Below the pieces are notes generated by a model. That model worked only from the letters and a program-made list of their open reading frames with translations. It had not been told where the DNA came from and ran no database searches. The translations under genes were made by a program, and so were the position numbers. From Streptomyces parvulus (GTDB lineage Bacteria > Actinomycetota > Actinomycetes > Streptomycetales > Streptomycetaceae), in the NCBI RefSeq assembly GCF_014648855.1, contig NZ_BMRX01000009.1, forward strand, positions 367,265 through 431,264: a stretch of 64,000 nucleotides of DNA. The letters are read 5' to 3'. Within the stretch, counting starts at the first letter, position 1. Every line of letters begins with the position of its first letter. This document shows, piece after piece, positions 16,650-23,718 of this stretch.

Positions 16650-18779
16650 ATGACAGGCGATCCCGTGACAGGAGAACCCGTGACCGGCGATCCCGACGGC
16701 GACACCGCGGTGCTCAACGCGCTGTTCGCCAACTCACCGCAGGGTCTGTTCGTCTTCGACCCGGAGCTGAGGGTGGTCCGCTACAACCCCACCGGCCGCG
16801 GGGTGCGGGACCTGCCCGCCGAGGACGTGCTGGGGCACGGCATCGAGGACTTCTCCCCCGGGTTCGACACGACGGAGCTGCGGGCCCTGATCGAGGAGGT
16901 GCTCGCGACCGGGGACCCGGTGCGGGGCCGGCTGGTGCGGGGGCGCTCGTCGTCCGGCGGGCACCGCATGCTCGCCCTGGAGGTGTCCCTCTTCCCGCTG
17001 CCCGTCCCCGGTGACGGCCGGCCGGGGCTGGTCGGCGTGGTCGAGGACGTGACCGAGCGGCAGGCGGACGCGGACCGGCTCGCGGTGCTGAGCGCGGTGC
17101 ACGCGCACGTCGGCTCCACGCTGGAGGAGCGGACCACCGTCGACGAGCTGGTACGGGCCCTGGTGCCGGCCTTCGCCGACGCGGCCACCGTCGACCTGCT
17201 GGACGACAGCGTCGCCGGCCCCGCCCGGCCGCCCGGCCCCCCGGCGCCGGACGAGCCGCTGCGCCGGGTGGCGTTCGCGCCCCCGACCGCCGACGTGGGC
17301 CGGCGACTCGGGGACAGCAGGCGGCCGCCCTACCCCACGCCGTACTCGCAGGCCCTCAACGACCTGCGGGCCCGCCTGGTGCGGGTCTCGGCCGGTGAAC
17401 CCTGGCTCTCGGCCGACCCGGACGGCTTCGCGCCGCTGCTCAGGACGGGCGTCCACTCCATGATCGTGGCCCCGCTGACGGCGCGGGACACCGTCCTCGG
17501 GCTGCTGACCCTGTACCGCCACCGGACCGACCCCTTCGAGGACGCCGACCTGGACGTGGCCCGGCAGGCGGCGTTCACCGCGTCCGTGCACATCGACAAC
17601 GCGCGCAGCTACCGGCACGAGCGCACCGTCGCCACCGCCCTCCAGCGCGCGCTGCAACCGGGCGAGATCCCGGAACTCTCGGCGGTGGAGACCGCGCACG
17701 TCTACCTGCCGGAGAGCGCGGGCGGCGACTGGTTCGACGTCGTCCCGCTGTCCGGCACCCGCGTCGCGCTGGTCGTCGGGGACGTCGTCGGTCACGGCAT
17801 CGAGGCGGCGGCCACCATGGGGCAGCTCCGCCTCGCCCTGCGCACCCTCGCCCTGCAGGACCTGGAGACCGACGAGCTGCTGACCCGCCTGGACGAGGTC
17901 GCCGCCCAGCTCGCCGACGCCTCGAAGGGGCCCGGCACCGAGGTCGCGACGTGCGCGGTCAGCGTCTACAACCCCGTCTCCCGGCACTGCACCATGGTCC
18001 GCGCCGGGCACCCCGCACCCGTGGTGGTCGACCCCGACGGGTCCCCGCGTGCCGTGGACGTCCCCCAGGGACCGCCGCTGGGGGCGGGCGGCGGGCACGT
18101 GTACACGCCGGCCCTGGTGGAGCTGGAGCCGGGCAGCCTGCTCGCCCACTACACCAACGGGCTGCTCACGGGTGACGGCCGCGATCCGGCCTCGGGCGCC
18201 CGCCGCCTGGAACACATCCTGGCCTCCACCACCCGGCCGCTCCAGGAGCTGTGCGACACCGCCGTCTACCGCATGGCACCCTCCCGCGCCGACGACGCCG
18301 TCCTGCTGCTGGCCCGTACCCACGCCCTGCCCGCGGAGCGGGTCGCGGACTGGACGCTGCCCTCCGACGCCTCCGTCGTGTCCACCGCCCGCCGGCTGGT
18401 GGACCGGCAGCTCGCCGCCTGGCGGCTCGACGAGGCGGCCTTCACCACCGGACTCGTCGTCAGCGAACTGGTCACCAACGCCATCCGGTACGGCGACGGC
18501 CCGGTGCGGCTGCGGCTCATCCACGACCGGGGCCGGCTGCTGACCGAGGTCACGGACGCCAACAGTGCCAGCCCCCACGTGCGCCGCGCCCGGGAGAGCG
18601 ACGAGGGCGGCCGGGGCCTGTACATCGTCATGCGGCTGAGCACGCGCTGGGGTGTCCGGCACGGCCGCCACGGCAAGACCATCTGGTCCGAGCAGCGCCT
18701 CGGCGGCGGGCAGCCGGACCCGGGGGCCGCCGCCGACGCCTTCGACCTGGCGGACCTGCTGGAGGACGCGGACCCGTGA
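16650..18779 (+). CDS. SpoIIE-family protein phosphatase with PAS, GAF and ATPase domains
   Basis: A 709-residue signalling protein. Order: PAS (about residues 15-130), GAF (about 140-310), PP2C/SpoIIE phosphatase (about 330-545, 'LPESAGGDWFDVVPL', 'VVGDVVGHGIEAAATMGQL') and an HATPase_c anti-sigma kinase-like domain (about 575-690, 'SELVTNAIRYGDGP' N-box, 'DEGGRGLYIV' G-box). Such proteins control partner-switching sigma/anti-sigma systems; no anti-sigma-antagonist is adjacent. ATG 16650 follows GGGAG. A short near-repeat 'TGDPVTGEPVTGDP' opens the protein. Confidence 0.92.
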   Translation: MTGDPVTGEPVTGDPDGDTAVLNALFANSPQGLFVFDPELRVVRYNPTGRGVRDLPAEDVLGHGIEDFSPGFDTTELRALIEEVLATGDPVRGRLVRGRSSSGGHRMLALEVSLFPLPVPGDGRPGLVGVVEDVTERQADADRLAVLSAVHAHVGSTLEERTTVDELVRALVPAFADAATVDLLDDSVAGPARPPGPPAPDEPLRRVAFAPPTADVGRRLGDSRRPPYPTPYSQALNDLRARLVRVSAGEPWLSADPDGFAPLLRTGVHSMIVAPLTARDTVLGLLTLYRHRTDPFEDADLDVARQAAFTASVHIDNARSYRHERTVATALQRALQPGEIPELSAVETAHVYLPESAGGDWFDVVPLSGTRVALVVGDVVGHGIEAAATMGQLRLALRTLALQDLETDELLTRLDEVAAQLADASKGPGTEVATCAVSVYNPVSRHCTMVRAGHPAPVVVDPDGSPRAVDVPQGPPLGAGGGHVYTPALVELEPGSLLAHYTNGLLTGDGRDPASGARRLEHILASTTRPLQELCDTAVYRMAPSRADDAVLLLARTHALPAERVADWTLPSDASVVSTARRLVDRQLAAWRLDEAAFTTGLVVSELVTNAIRYGDGPVRLRLIHDRGRLLTEVTDANSASPHVRRARESDEGGRGLYIVMRLSTRWGVRHGRHGKTIWSEQRLGGGQPDPGAAADAFDLADLLEDADP

Positions 18780-18806
18780 GCCGCGGCCGGGCGCCCGCGC
18801 GGCGGC

Positions 18807-19259
18807 TCAGTGGTGGGCGTGGACGACGGCGTGCCCCCTGCCGCGGCCGATCATCCACTTGTTGACCGGCGTGGTGAGCACGAAGGCGACGGCCAGCGCG
18901 GCCGCCAGGGTGGCCCAGAACAGCCCCTCCGACAGATGCGCGTCCATCGCGCCCGGCGTGAGGGCGATGATCCCGTTGTCGACCAGTTCCATCACCGCGA
19001 TGGAGACGGTGTCGGCGGCCAGCGCCACCTTGACGGCGGCCCTGAGGCCGAGGCCGGACCTGCGTACCGAGAACAGGGTGAAGGAGTAGCCGAAGAGGAA
19101 CGCGAGCACGATCGCCAGGGCCATGGTCGGCGCGTTGCCCCAGGCCAGGGCGGTGCCGATGACCATGCCGAGGATCTCGCCGACGGCACAGCCCGTGAGG
19201 CAGTGCAGCGTCGCCCTCGCCGCCGTCCCCCAGGTCGCGTGGTGGGCCGTGTGATCCAT
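18807..19259 (-). CDS. DUF4396-family membrane protein
   Basis: A 150-residue protein with four predicted TM segments ('LHCLTGCAVGEILGMVIGTALAW', 'ALAIVLAFLFGYSFTLFSV', and two more), matching what I recall of the DUF4396 family. The N-terminus (MDHTAHH) and C-terminus (HAVVHAHH) are His-rich, consistent with metal binding. GGGAG precedes ATG 19259. The promoter overlaps a CsoR-like palindrome at 19304-19322, hinting at copper- or persulfide-linked control. Biochemical role unknown. Confidence 0.75.
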   Translation of the reverse strand: MDHTAHHATWGTAARATLHCLTGCAVGEILGMVIGTALAWGNAPTMALAIVLAFLFGYSFTLFSVRRSGLGLRAAVKVALAADTVSIAVMELVDNGIIALTPGAMDAHLSEGLFWATLAAALAVAFVLTTPVNKWMIGRGRGHAVVHAHH

Positions 19260-19301
19260 CGCGGTCTCCCTTTCTTCCGCACGTCTCGGTCAACTCCGTC
19301 A

Positions 19302-19322
19302 ACTATACCCCCCAGGGGTATA
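19302..19322 (-). promoter_or_regulatory. CsoR-like operator overlapping a -10 box
   Basis: An 8-bp perfect inverted repeat, TATACCCC at 19304-19311 and GGGGTATA at 19315-19322, is separated by CCA. It resembles the ATACCC/GGGTAT core of actinobacterial CsoR-family operators, though the usual core spacer is about 4 nt and here it is 5. On the minus strand TATAGT (19302-19307) is a plausible -10 for the DUF4396 gene, so binding would block transcription. Confidence 0.6.
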
Positions 19323-19508
19323 TTCCCTCCAGGTCGGAGCCCCGGCGCGCCTCATACCGGAAGCCGATCGGAAGCGCATCGGAACGCCGGAAATCTGGAT
19401 CCGGAAGCGCCGGTGCTGATCGGATCGGTCGATGCACTAGGCACATCGGCCCACTCGGGGCGCGTGCCGTATCCGCCCGCCCGGATACCGGCGGCAATGA
19501 GGTGACAG

Positions 19509-20246
19509 ATGAGCAGTTCCCGCGTCCCGCCCGGCGCCCGTGGTTCCTACCCGGCGCCGGGACTCGCACTCACGCCCGGCCAGGTGCGCAACCAGGCCCT
19601 GACCGTCATCGCGATCCCGTTCGTCCTCATAGTCGTGCTGGCCGTCGTGCTCTCCACGACCGGCCGCGACGACGACGCCCCGTCCACCGACGGCTTCTAC
19701 GGCAGCGCGGCGCTGCCCGACTGGGGCTCCGACGGCTCGGAGGACGGGGCCACCGACGGCTCCGGCGACGGCACCTACGACGACGGCACGAGCCCCGACG
19801 GCTCCGGCGGCCTGAGCGGTGACGACACCTACCCCTGGGGCGAGGAGACGCCCGCGACGCCGAGCTACGACCCGTACGAGGACGGCACCTACGCGGGCAC
19901 GGACGGCACCCCCACCGACGACCCGACGGACACCACCTCCGACCCCGCGCTCGACGAGGACGGCCCGGAGGCCACCGTGACCGCCTACTTCGAGGCCATC
20001 AACGACCGCGACTTCGCCACCGCCTGGGAACTGGGCGGCAAGAACCTCGACCCGGACTACGACCACTTCGTCGCCGGCTTCGAGACCACCGACCGGGACG
20101 ACGTCACCGTGAACGGGACGACGGGCGACGAGGTGTCGGTCACCGTCGTGGCCTGGGACAACGACGGCACGTCGGCCACCTTCGAAGGCACCTACACGGT
20201 GAGCGACGGCGTCATCACCGCCGCCGACGTGCGGGAAGGGAACTGA
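19509..20246 (+). CDS. Single-TM protein with acidic linker and NTF2-like C-terminal domain
   Basis: A 245-residue protein with a short cytoplasmic N-terminus, one TM segment (about residues 30-50, 'ALTVIAIPFVLIVVLAVVLS'), a long Asp/Gly/Thr-rich low-complexity linker (about 53-155) and a folded C-terminal domain ('VTAYFEAINDRDFATAWELGG', about 157-245) that looks like the NTF2/DUF4878 lumazine-type cone. The folded part should be extracytoplasmic. It ends 5 nt before the next gene and is the first gene of the three-gene unit that ends with the TIR protein. Function not known. Confidence 0.75.
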   Translation: MSSSRVPPGARGSYPAPGLALTPGQVRNQALTVIAIPFVLIVVLAVVLSTTGRDDDAPSTDGFYGSAALPDWGSDGSEDGATDGSGDGTYDDGTSPDGSGGLSGDDTYPWGEETPATPSYDPYEDGTYAGTDGTPTDDPTDTTSDPALDEDGPEATVTAYFEAINDRDFATAWELGGKNLDPDYDHFVAGFETTDRDDVTVNGTTGDEVSVTVVAWDNDGTSATFEGTYTVSDGVITAADVREGN

Positions 20247-20251
20247 GGACC

Positions 20252-21829
20252 ATGACCACCCACGCCGCCCCGCCGCCGCCGGACGCGACCAGCAACGTCA
20301 CCCGGCTGCTGTGCGCCGGCACCTACCTCGACCCCGTCTACCGCAAGGCGGTCATCCGGGAGCTGCTGACCCACTCCTACCGGATGGTGGCCCCCTCCTA
20401 CGGCTACGACGCCGCTCCCGTGCTCGCCCACGCCCTCGCCGCCCACAACCTGCGCCGCAACCAGCTGGCCGCCCTCGGCGCGGGCACCGCCGTCGTCCTG
20501 GTGCTGCTCTTCACGGGGCTGCTGAGCGGTCTCGGCGCCGCCCTGCTCTTCTTCTGGGTCGCCTGGGCCACGATGTTCCTGCGCCGGCTGGCCATCCTCC
20601 AGACCCTCGCCGAGCACCTCGCCCCGGCGACGCCCGGCCGGCCGGGCTTCGACGGCGCCTACCCGATGACCTCGCGCTTCACCCCGGAACTGGTCGGCAA
20701 GATCAACCGGCAGCAGGGCTCCGACACCGTCTACTACGGCGGCTACAAGCCGTTCGTGGGCGCCGGAAGCTCCATCCGCCGCTGGGCCAACGCCGAACTG
20801 CTCCTGGGCGCCCCCGTCTCCCGGGGCGGCGTGCTCACCGGGCCGGGCTCCCTGCTCAACGGCCACTTCCCCGCCCAGCACGGTCCGGCGGACGGCGGCG
20901 GGGACCACGCCCCCGCCGAGCGCAAACCGATCATCCCGTTCACCGTCGAGGACATCACCGGCCGCGTCTGCGAGCAGATGCTCGCCGAGCTGCGCGACAA
21001 GCCGGCGCCCAGCGACCGGATCCAGCTGCTCTCCGTCGACCGGCGCCGGTTCACCAAGGCGGTCCGCACCGCCGAGGGCCGCGACCCGGTCGCCGTACTC
21101 CTCGACGTGCCCGACCCCGAGGAGGGCGACGAGCACTGGCGGGAGGACTACGACGCGCGGCGCGAGTACCTGTGCATCCGCATCGGCGCCTGGCAACAGG
21201 AGCTGGTCACCTCGGTGTTCATCGGCTTCGACATCAAGGGCAGCACCCTGCACACCGAGTTCTACACCTACGTGCTCGGACCCGTGCCGGAGAGCTTCCA
21301 CCTCGCCGACCGGCTGCCCGCCGCCATCGACGGCCGACTCATGGTGCGCATCGCCTGGGACGTCACCCGCAGCGCGCCCGGCGAACTGCTGCGGCTGGTC
21401 TTCAACCCGCTGCGCGAGCGGCTGCCCAGCCGCTTCGGCACCGACACCGTGCGGACCCTGGTCCGCCAGGCCCACGACACCAGCGAGTTCCGCCTCGGCC
21501 GCTACGCCCTCACCGAGGTCGACTGCGGCGCGCTCACCAGCGTCCGCGAGCTGGCGCCCGGCAACGACTTCCACCACTTCTTCCAGGAGTCGGACGCGAT
21601 CAAGTACATCCAGATCATCGAGCGCCACCTGCTCCAGATCGTCGGTGACTTCCTGCGCGACCACGACGTCGACACCCGCGAGCACGACGCCCACCAGACC
21701 AACATCCTCCAGCAGAACTTCGGGGCCAACAGCACCAACAACTTCGGCGGCAACCAGAGCGTCGGCAACAACGGCACCCAGACCTTCGGCAACAACTCCG
21801 GCATCACCAGGGAGGCACGACCGGCATGA
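20252..21829 (+). CDS. Membrane protein with C-terminal amyloid-like signalling motif
   Basis: A 525-residue protein of no family I recognise. A soluble N-terminal stretch is followed by a TM hairpin (about residues 72-91 and 93-110) and a cytoplasmic region of about 370 residues. The C-terminus carries 'STNNFGGNQSVGNNGTQTFG' (about 494-513), an Asn/Gly/Gln/Thr-rich motif repeated with one substitution at the N-terminus of the next protein. Pairs of adjacent genes sharing such a motif, one at the end of a receptor-like protein and one at the start of an effector, are the hallmark of amyloid-templated signalling in fungi and bacteria (HET-s-related and BASS motifs). GAGGACC precedes ATG 20252; the stop overlaps the TIR start by 4 nt. 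Confidence 0.8.
   Translation: MTTHAAPPPPDATSNVTRLLCAGTYLDPVYRKAVIRELLTHSYRMVAPSYGYDAAPVLAHALAAHNLRRNQLAALGAGTAVVLVLLFTGLLSGLGAALLFFWVAWATMFLRRLAILQTLAEHLAPATPGRPGFDGAYPMTSRFTPELVGKINRQQGSDTVYYGGYKPFVGAGSSIRRWANAELLLGAPVSRGGVLTGPGSLLNGHFPAQHGPADGGGDHAPAERKPIIPFTVEDITGRVCEQMLAELRDKPAPSDRIQLLSVDRRRFTKAVRTAEGRDPVAVLLDVPDPEEGDEHWREDYDARREYLCIRIGAWQQELVTSVFIGFDIKGSTLHTEFYTYVLGPVPESFHLADRLPAAIDGRLMVRIAWDVTRSAPGELLRLVFNPLRERLPSRFGTDTVRTLVRQAHDTSEFRLGRYALTEVDCGALTSVRELAPGNDFHHFFQESDAIKYIQIIERHLLQIVGDFLRDHDVDTREHDAHQTNILQQNFGANSTNNFGGNQSVGNNGTQTFGNNSGITREARPA
21731..21790 (+). repeat. 60-bp direct repeat, copy 1 (C-terminal motif of membrane protein)
   Basis: It codes for the 20-residue Asn/Gly-rich motif at the end of the 20252 gene and matches 21868-21927 at 57 of 60 positions by eye. 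The two copies lie 137 bp apart in the same orientation but in different genes and frames offset by the ATGA junction. Confidence 0.95.
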
Positions 21830-22554
21830 GCGCCCAGAAGTTCCACGGCAACGACTTCGGCCAGGGCAGCACCAACAACTTCGGGGGCAACCAGAGCACC
21901 GGCAACAACGGCACCCAGACCTTCGGCGACGGCTCCCCGGTCCACACGGGCCCGCCGGCTCACCCGCACGCCGACGGTTTCCGGAGGGGTGCGCTCCCGC
22001 CGCTCTCGGACGCCGAACGGGCGCGCGGCGTCTTCGTGGTGCACGGCCGCGACGACCAGGTGCGGCGCGAGATGTTCGAGCTGCTGCGCCGGCTCGACCT
22101 GCGCCCCAAGGAGTGGGAGGACCTGGTCAGAGCGACCGGCCAGGCCTCCCCGTTCCTCGGCGACGTCGTCGCCGGCGCCCCGGCCCAGGCCCAGGCGGCG
22201 CTCGTCCTGCTCACCCCTGACGACGTCGTCAGCCTCCACCCGGACCTGCGGGGCCACAACGAACCGGACTACGAGACCCGGCCCGTGTGCCAGCCGCGGC
22301 CCAACGTGCTGATCGAGCTGGGCATGGTGCTCATGGCGTACCCCGAGCGGACCCTGATCGTCGAGGTGGGCGGCCTGCGGCCGATCGCCGACATCGCGGG
22401 GCGCAACGTGATCCGCTTCGACGGCTCCGGGACCGCGCTCGGCAAGATCGTGGAACGGCTCAAGCTGGCGGGCTGCACGGTCAACGACACCGGTTCGGAC
22501 TGGCGCCACACCTACCCGTTCCAGCACCTGTCCGCCTACCACCGCCGGCCCTAG
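21826..22554 (+). CDS. TIR-like nucleotide-binding protein with N-terminal amyloid-like motif
   Basis: A 242-residue protein. Residues 15-34 are 'STNNFGGNQSTGNNGTQTFG', nearly identical to the end of the preceding protein. After a Pro/His linker, residues about 68-220 form a TIR-like domain of the CAP12/Pycsar-effector type: 'GVFVVHGRDDQVRREMFELL', 'ALVLLTPDDVVSLH', 'NVLIELGMVLMAYPERTLIV' and 'IADIAGRNVIRFDG'. E164 in NVLIELG is the expected catalytic Glu of TIR NADases. The family hydrolyses NAD+ in phage defence or makes NAD-derived signals. Start ATG 21826 overlaps the upstream stop (ATGA). It is followed by a strong terminator. NADase activity is inferred. Confidence 0.85.
   Translation: MSAQKFHGNDFGQGSTNNFGGNQSTGNNGTQTFGDGSPVHTGPPAHPHADGFRRGALPPLSDAERARGVFVVHGRDDQVRREMFELLRRLDLRPKEWEDLVRATGQASPFLGDVVAGAPAQAQAALVLLTPDDVVSLHPDLRGHNEPDYETRPVCQPRPNVLIELGMVLMAYPERTLIVEVGGLRPIADIAGRNVIRFDGSGTALGKIVERLKLAGCTVNDTGSDWRHTYPFQHLSAYHRRP
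21868..21927 (+). repeat. 60-bp direct repeat, copy 2 (N-terminal motif of TIR protein)
   Basis: Second copy of the element at 21731-21790, differing at one synonymous position (ggc/ggg) and in one codon (gtc/acc, Val to Thr). The high DNA identity suggests either recent duplication or strong selection that keeps the peptide matched. Confidence 0.95.
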
Positions 22555-22592
22555 CCCGGCGGATCCCGCGCCGTTCGGGGGACCGGCGCAGG

Positions 22593-22639
22593 CGGCCCCC
22601 GGGACGCGTCCCGTACGACGGAACGCGTCCCGGGGGCCG
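22593..22639. terminator. Bidirectional hairpin terminator
   Basis: A perfect 17-bp stem, 22593-22609 with 22623-22639, and a 13-nt loop lie between the convergent TIR gene and the TM-macro gene. It isolates the two transcripts. Confidence 0.9.
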
Positions 22640-22663
22640 GCCCTTCTCCGCCCGGCCCTCCCG

Positions 22664-23629
22664 CTACGCCGCATCGCGCGCGTCCGCCGCCGCCAGCACC
22701 CCGAGGAACGCCGCCACCTCCGCCAGGTCCACCCGCTCCAGTTCGGCGGGCCTGAGCACGACGCTCAGTTCGCGGCAGATCACCCGTTCCCGGGAGTGCG
22801 TGATGAACGAGAGCAGGATCAGCCGCAGCAGGCTCTCCTCGTCCAGACCGTGCAGCCGCGACAGCCCGGACCCGATCAACGGCACCGCCACCCGGTCCAG
22901 TTGCCCGTGCCGGTACACCGCGTCCCACACCCGGCCGAGGCTCAGCCACAGCTCCTCGGTGCTCGACCGCGCCACGCAGTCGTTGCCCAGCCGGCTGTGC
23001 GCGACCCCGAACACCAGCCGCGGCCGGCTGCCCAGCACCGCCACCGTGCCCACCGGGTAGCGGTCGAGCTTGCCGTACGGCTTGTCCTCCCGCGCCTCCC
23101 GCGCGACCGGCACCGCGGCGCCCAGGGCCGCCGCCAGCTCCTCGTCGAGCCGCGCCGCGTCACCCCCGTACCGCCGCTCCAGCAACTGCCCCTGCACGCT
23201 GGCGCCGCTGATGACCACGCCGTCCCGGACATCCGTGTCGAACGTGTCGCAGAAGCCGACGACCAGGTGGGCGGGCTGGTCGAAGAGGTCGCCCGGGCCG
23301 ACCGCGACGGACATCCGCGGCCGCCCGAACTCCTGGCGCACGGCCACCGTCGGCCTGCTCCGCGCCACCGCCCAGGCCACGCACAGCAGCACCGAAGCCG
23401 CCGTCACCGGGGCCGGCCCGGGAACCGCCCCCGGCCACAGCTGCCCCACGAACTGCAGCACCGCCGACACCCCGCCGAAGGCCGCCATCAGACTCCCGGC
23501 GAACAGCCTCCGGGACCGCGCCCCGCCGAACGGCCGGCGCCGGCCGGACCCGCCCCGCGGACTCAGCCGGACCCGCCGGGGCGGCGTGCGTACGGCGGGA
23601 CCGGCACCACGCGAACCGTCCGAATCCAC
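22664..23629 (-). CDS. Two-TM protein with ThsA-type macro domain
   Basis: About 321 residues from GTG 23629. Two TM segments (about residues 42-62 and 73-90) are followed by a cytoplasmic macro domain (about 107-305) with 'GPGDLFDQPAHLVVGFCDTF', 'VISGASVQGQLLERRYGG', 'VFGVAHSRLGNDCVARSS' and 'RVAVPLIGSGLSRLHGL'. This is the macro type found in ThsA of type II Thoeris, where a TM-macro effector is switched on by an ADP-ribose-type signal made by a TIR protein. A membrane-disrupting or membrane-signalling effector role here is inference. The start is uncertain: GGGGGAG lies only 2 nt before GTG 23629, and no better codon precedes TM1. It is divergent from the SARP-macro gene. Confidence 0.82.
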   Translation of the reverse strand: MDSDGSRGAGPAVRTPPRRVRLSPRGGSGRRRPFGGARSRRLFAGSLMAAFGGVSAVLQFVGQLWPGAVPGPAPVTAASVLLCVAWAVARSRPTVAVRQEFGRPRMSVAVGPGDLFDQPAHLVVGFCDTFDTDVRDGVVISGASVQGQLLERRYGGDAARLDEELAAALGAAVPVAREAREDKPYGKLDRYPVGTVAVLGSRPRLVFGVAHSRLGNDCVARSSTEELWLSLGRVWDAVYRHGQLDRVAVPLIGSGLSRLHGLDEESLLRLILLSFITHSRERVICRELSVVLRPAELERVDLAEVAAFLGVLAAADARDAA

Positions 23630-23718
23630 AACTCCCCCAAACGGACAATTGATACGCTGCCGAAACCTCCCCCGTGACCACTCGGCGGAAGAGGGCGGAA
23701 CGAGTGGAGACCACTTGT

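Noticed and set aside
21826..23629. Canonical Thoeris (ThsA/ThsB) annotation
   Set aside because: The TIR protein is of the CAP12-like type and is convergent with, not co-transcribed with, the TM-macro gene. No SIR2-SLOG ThsA is present. Only a similarity of parts can be claimed.
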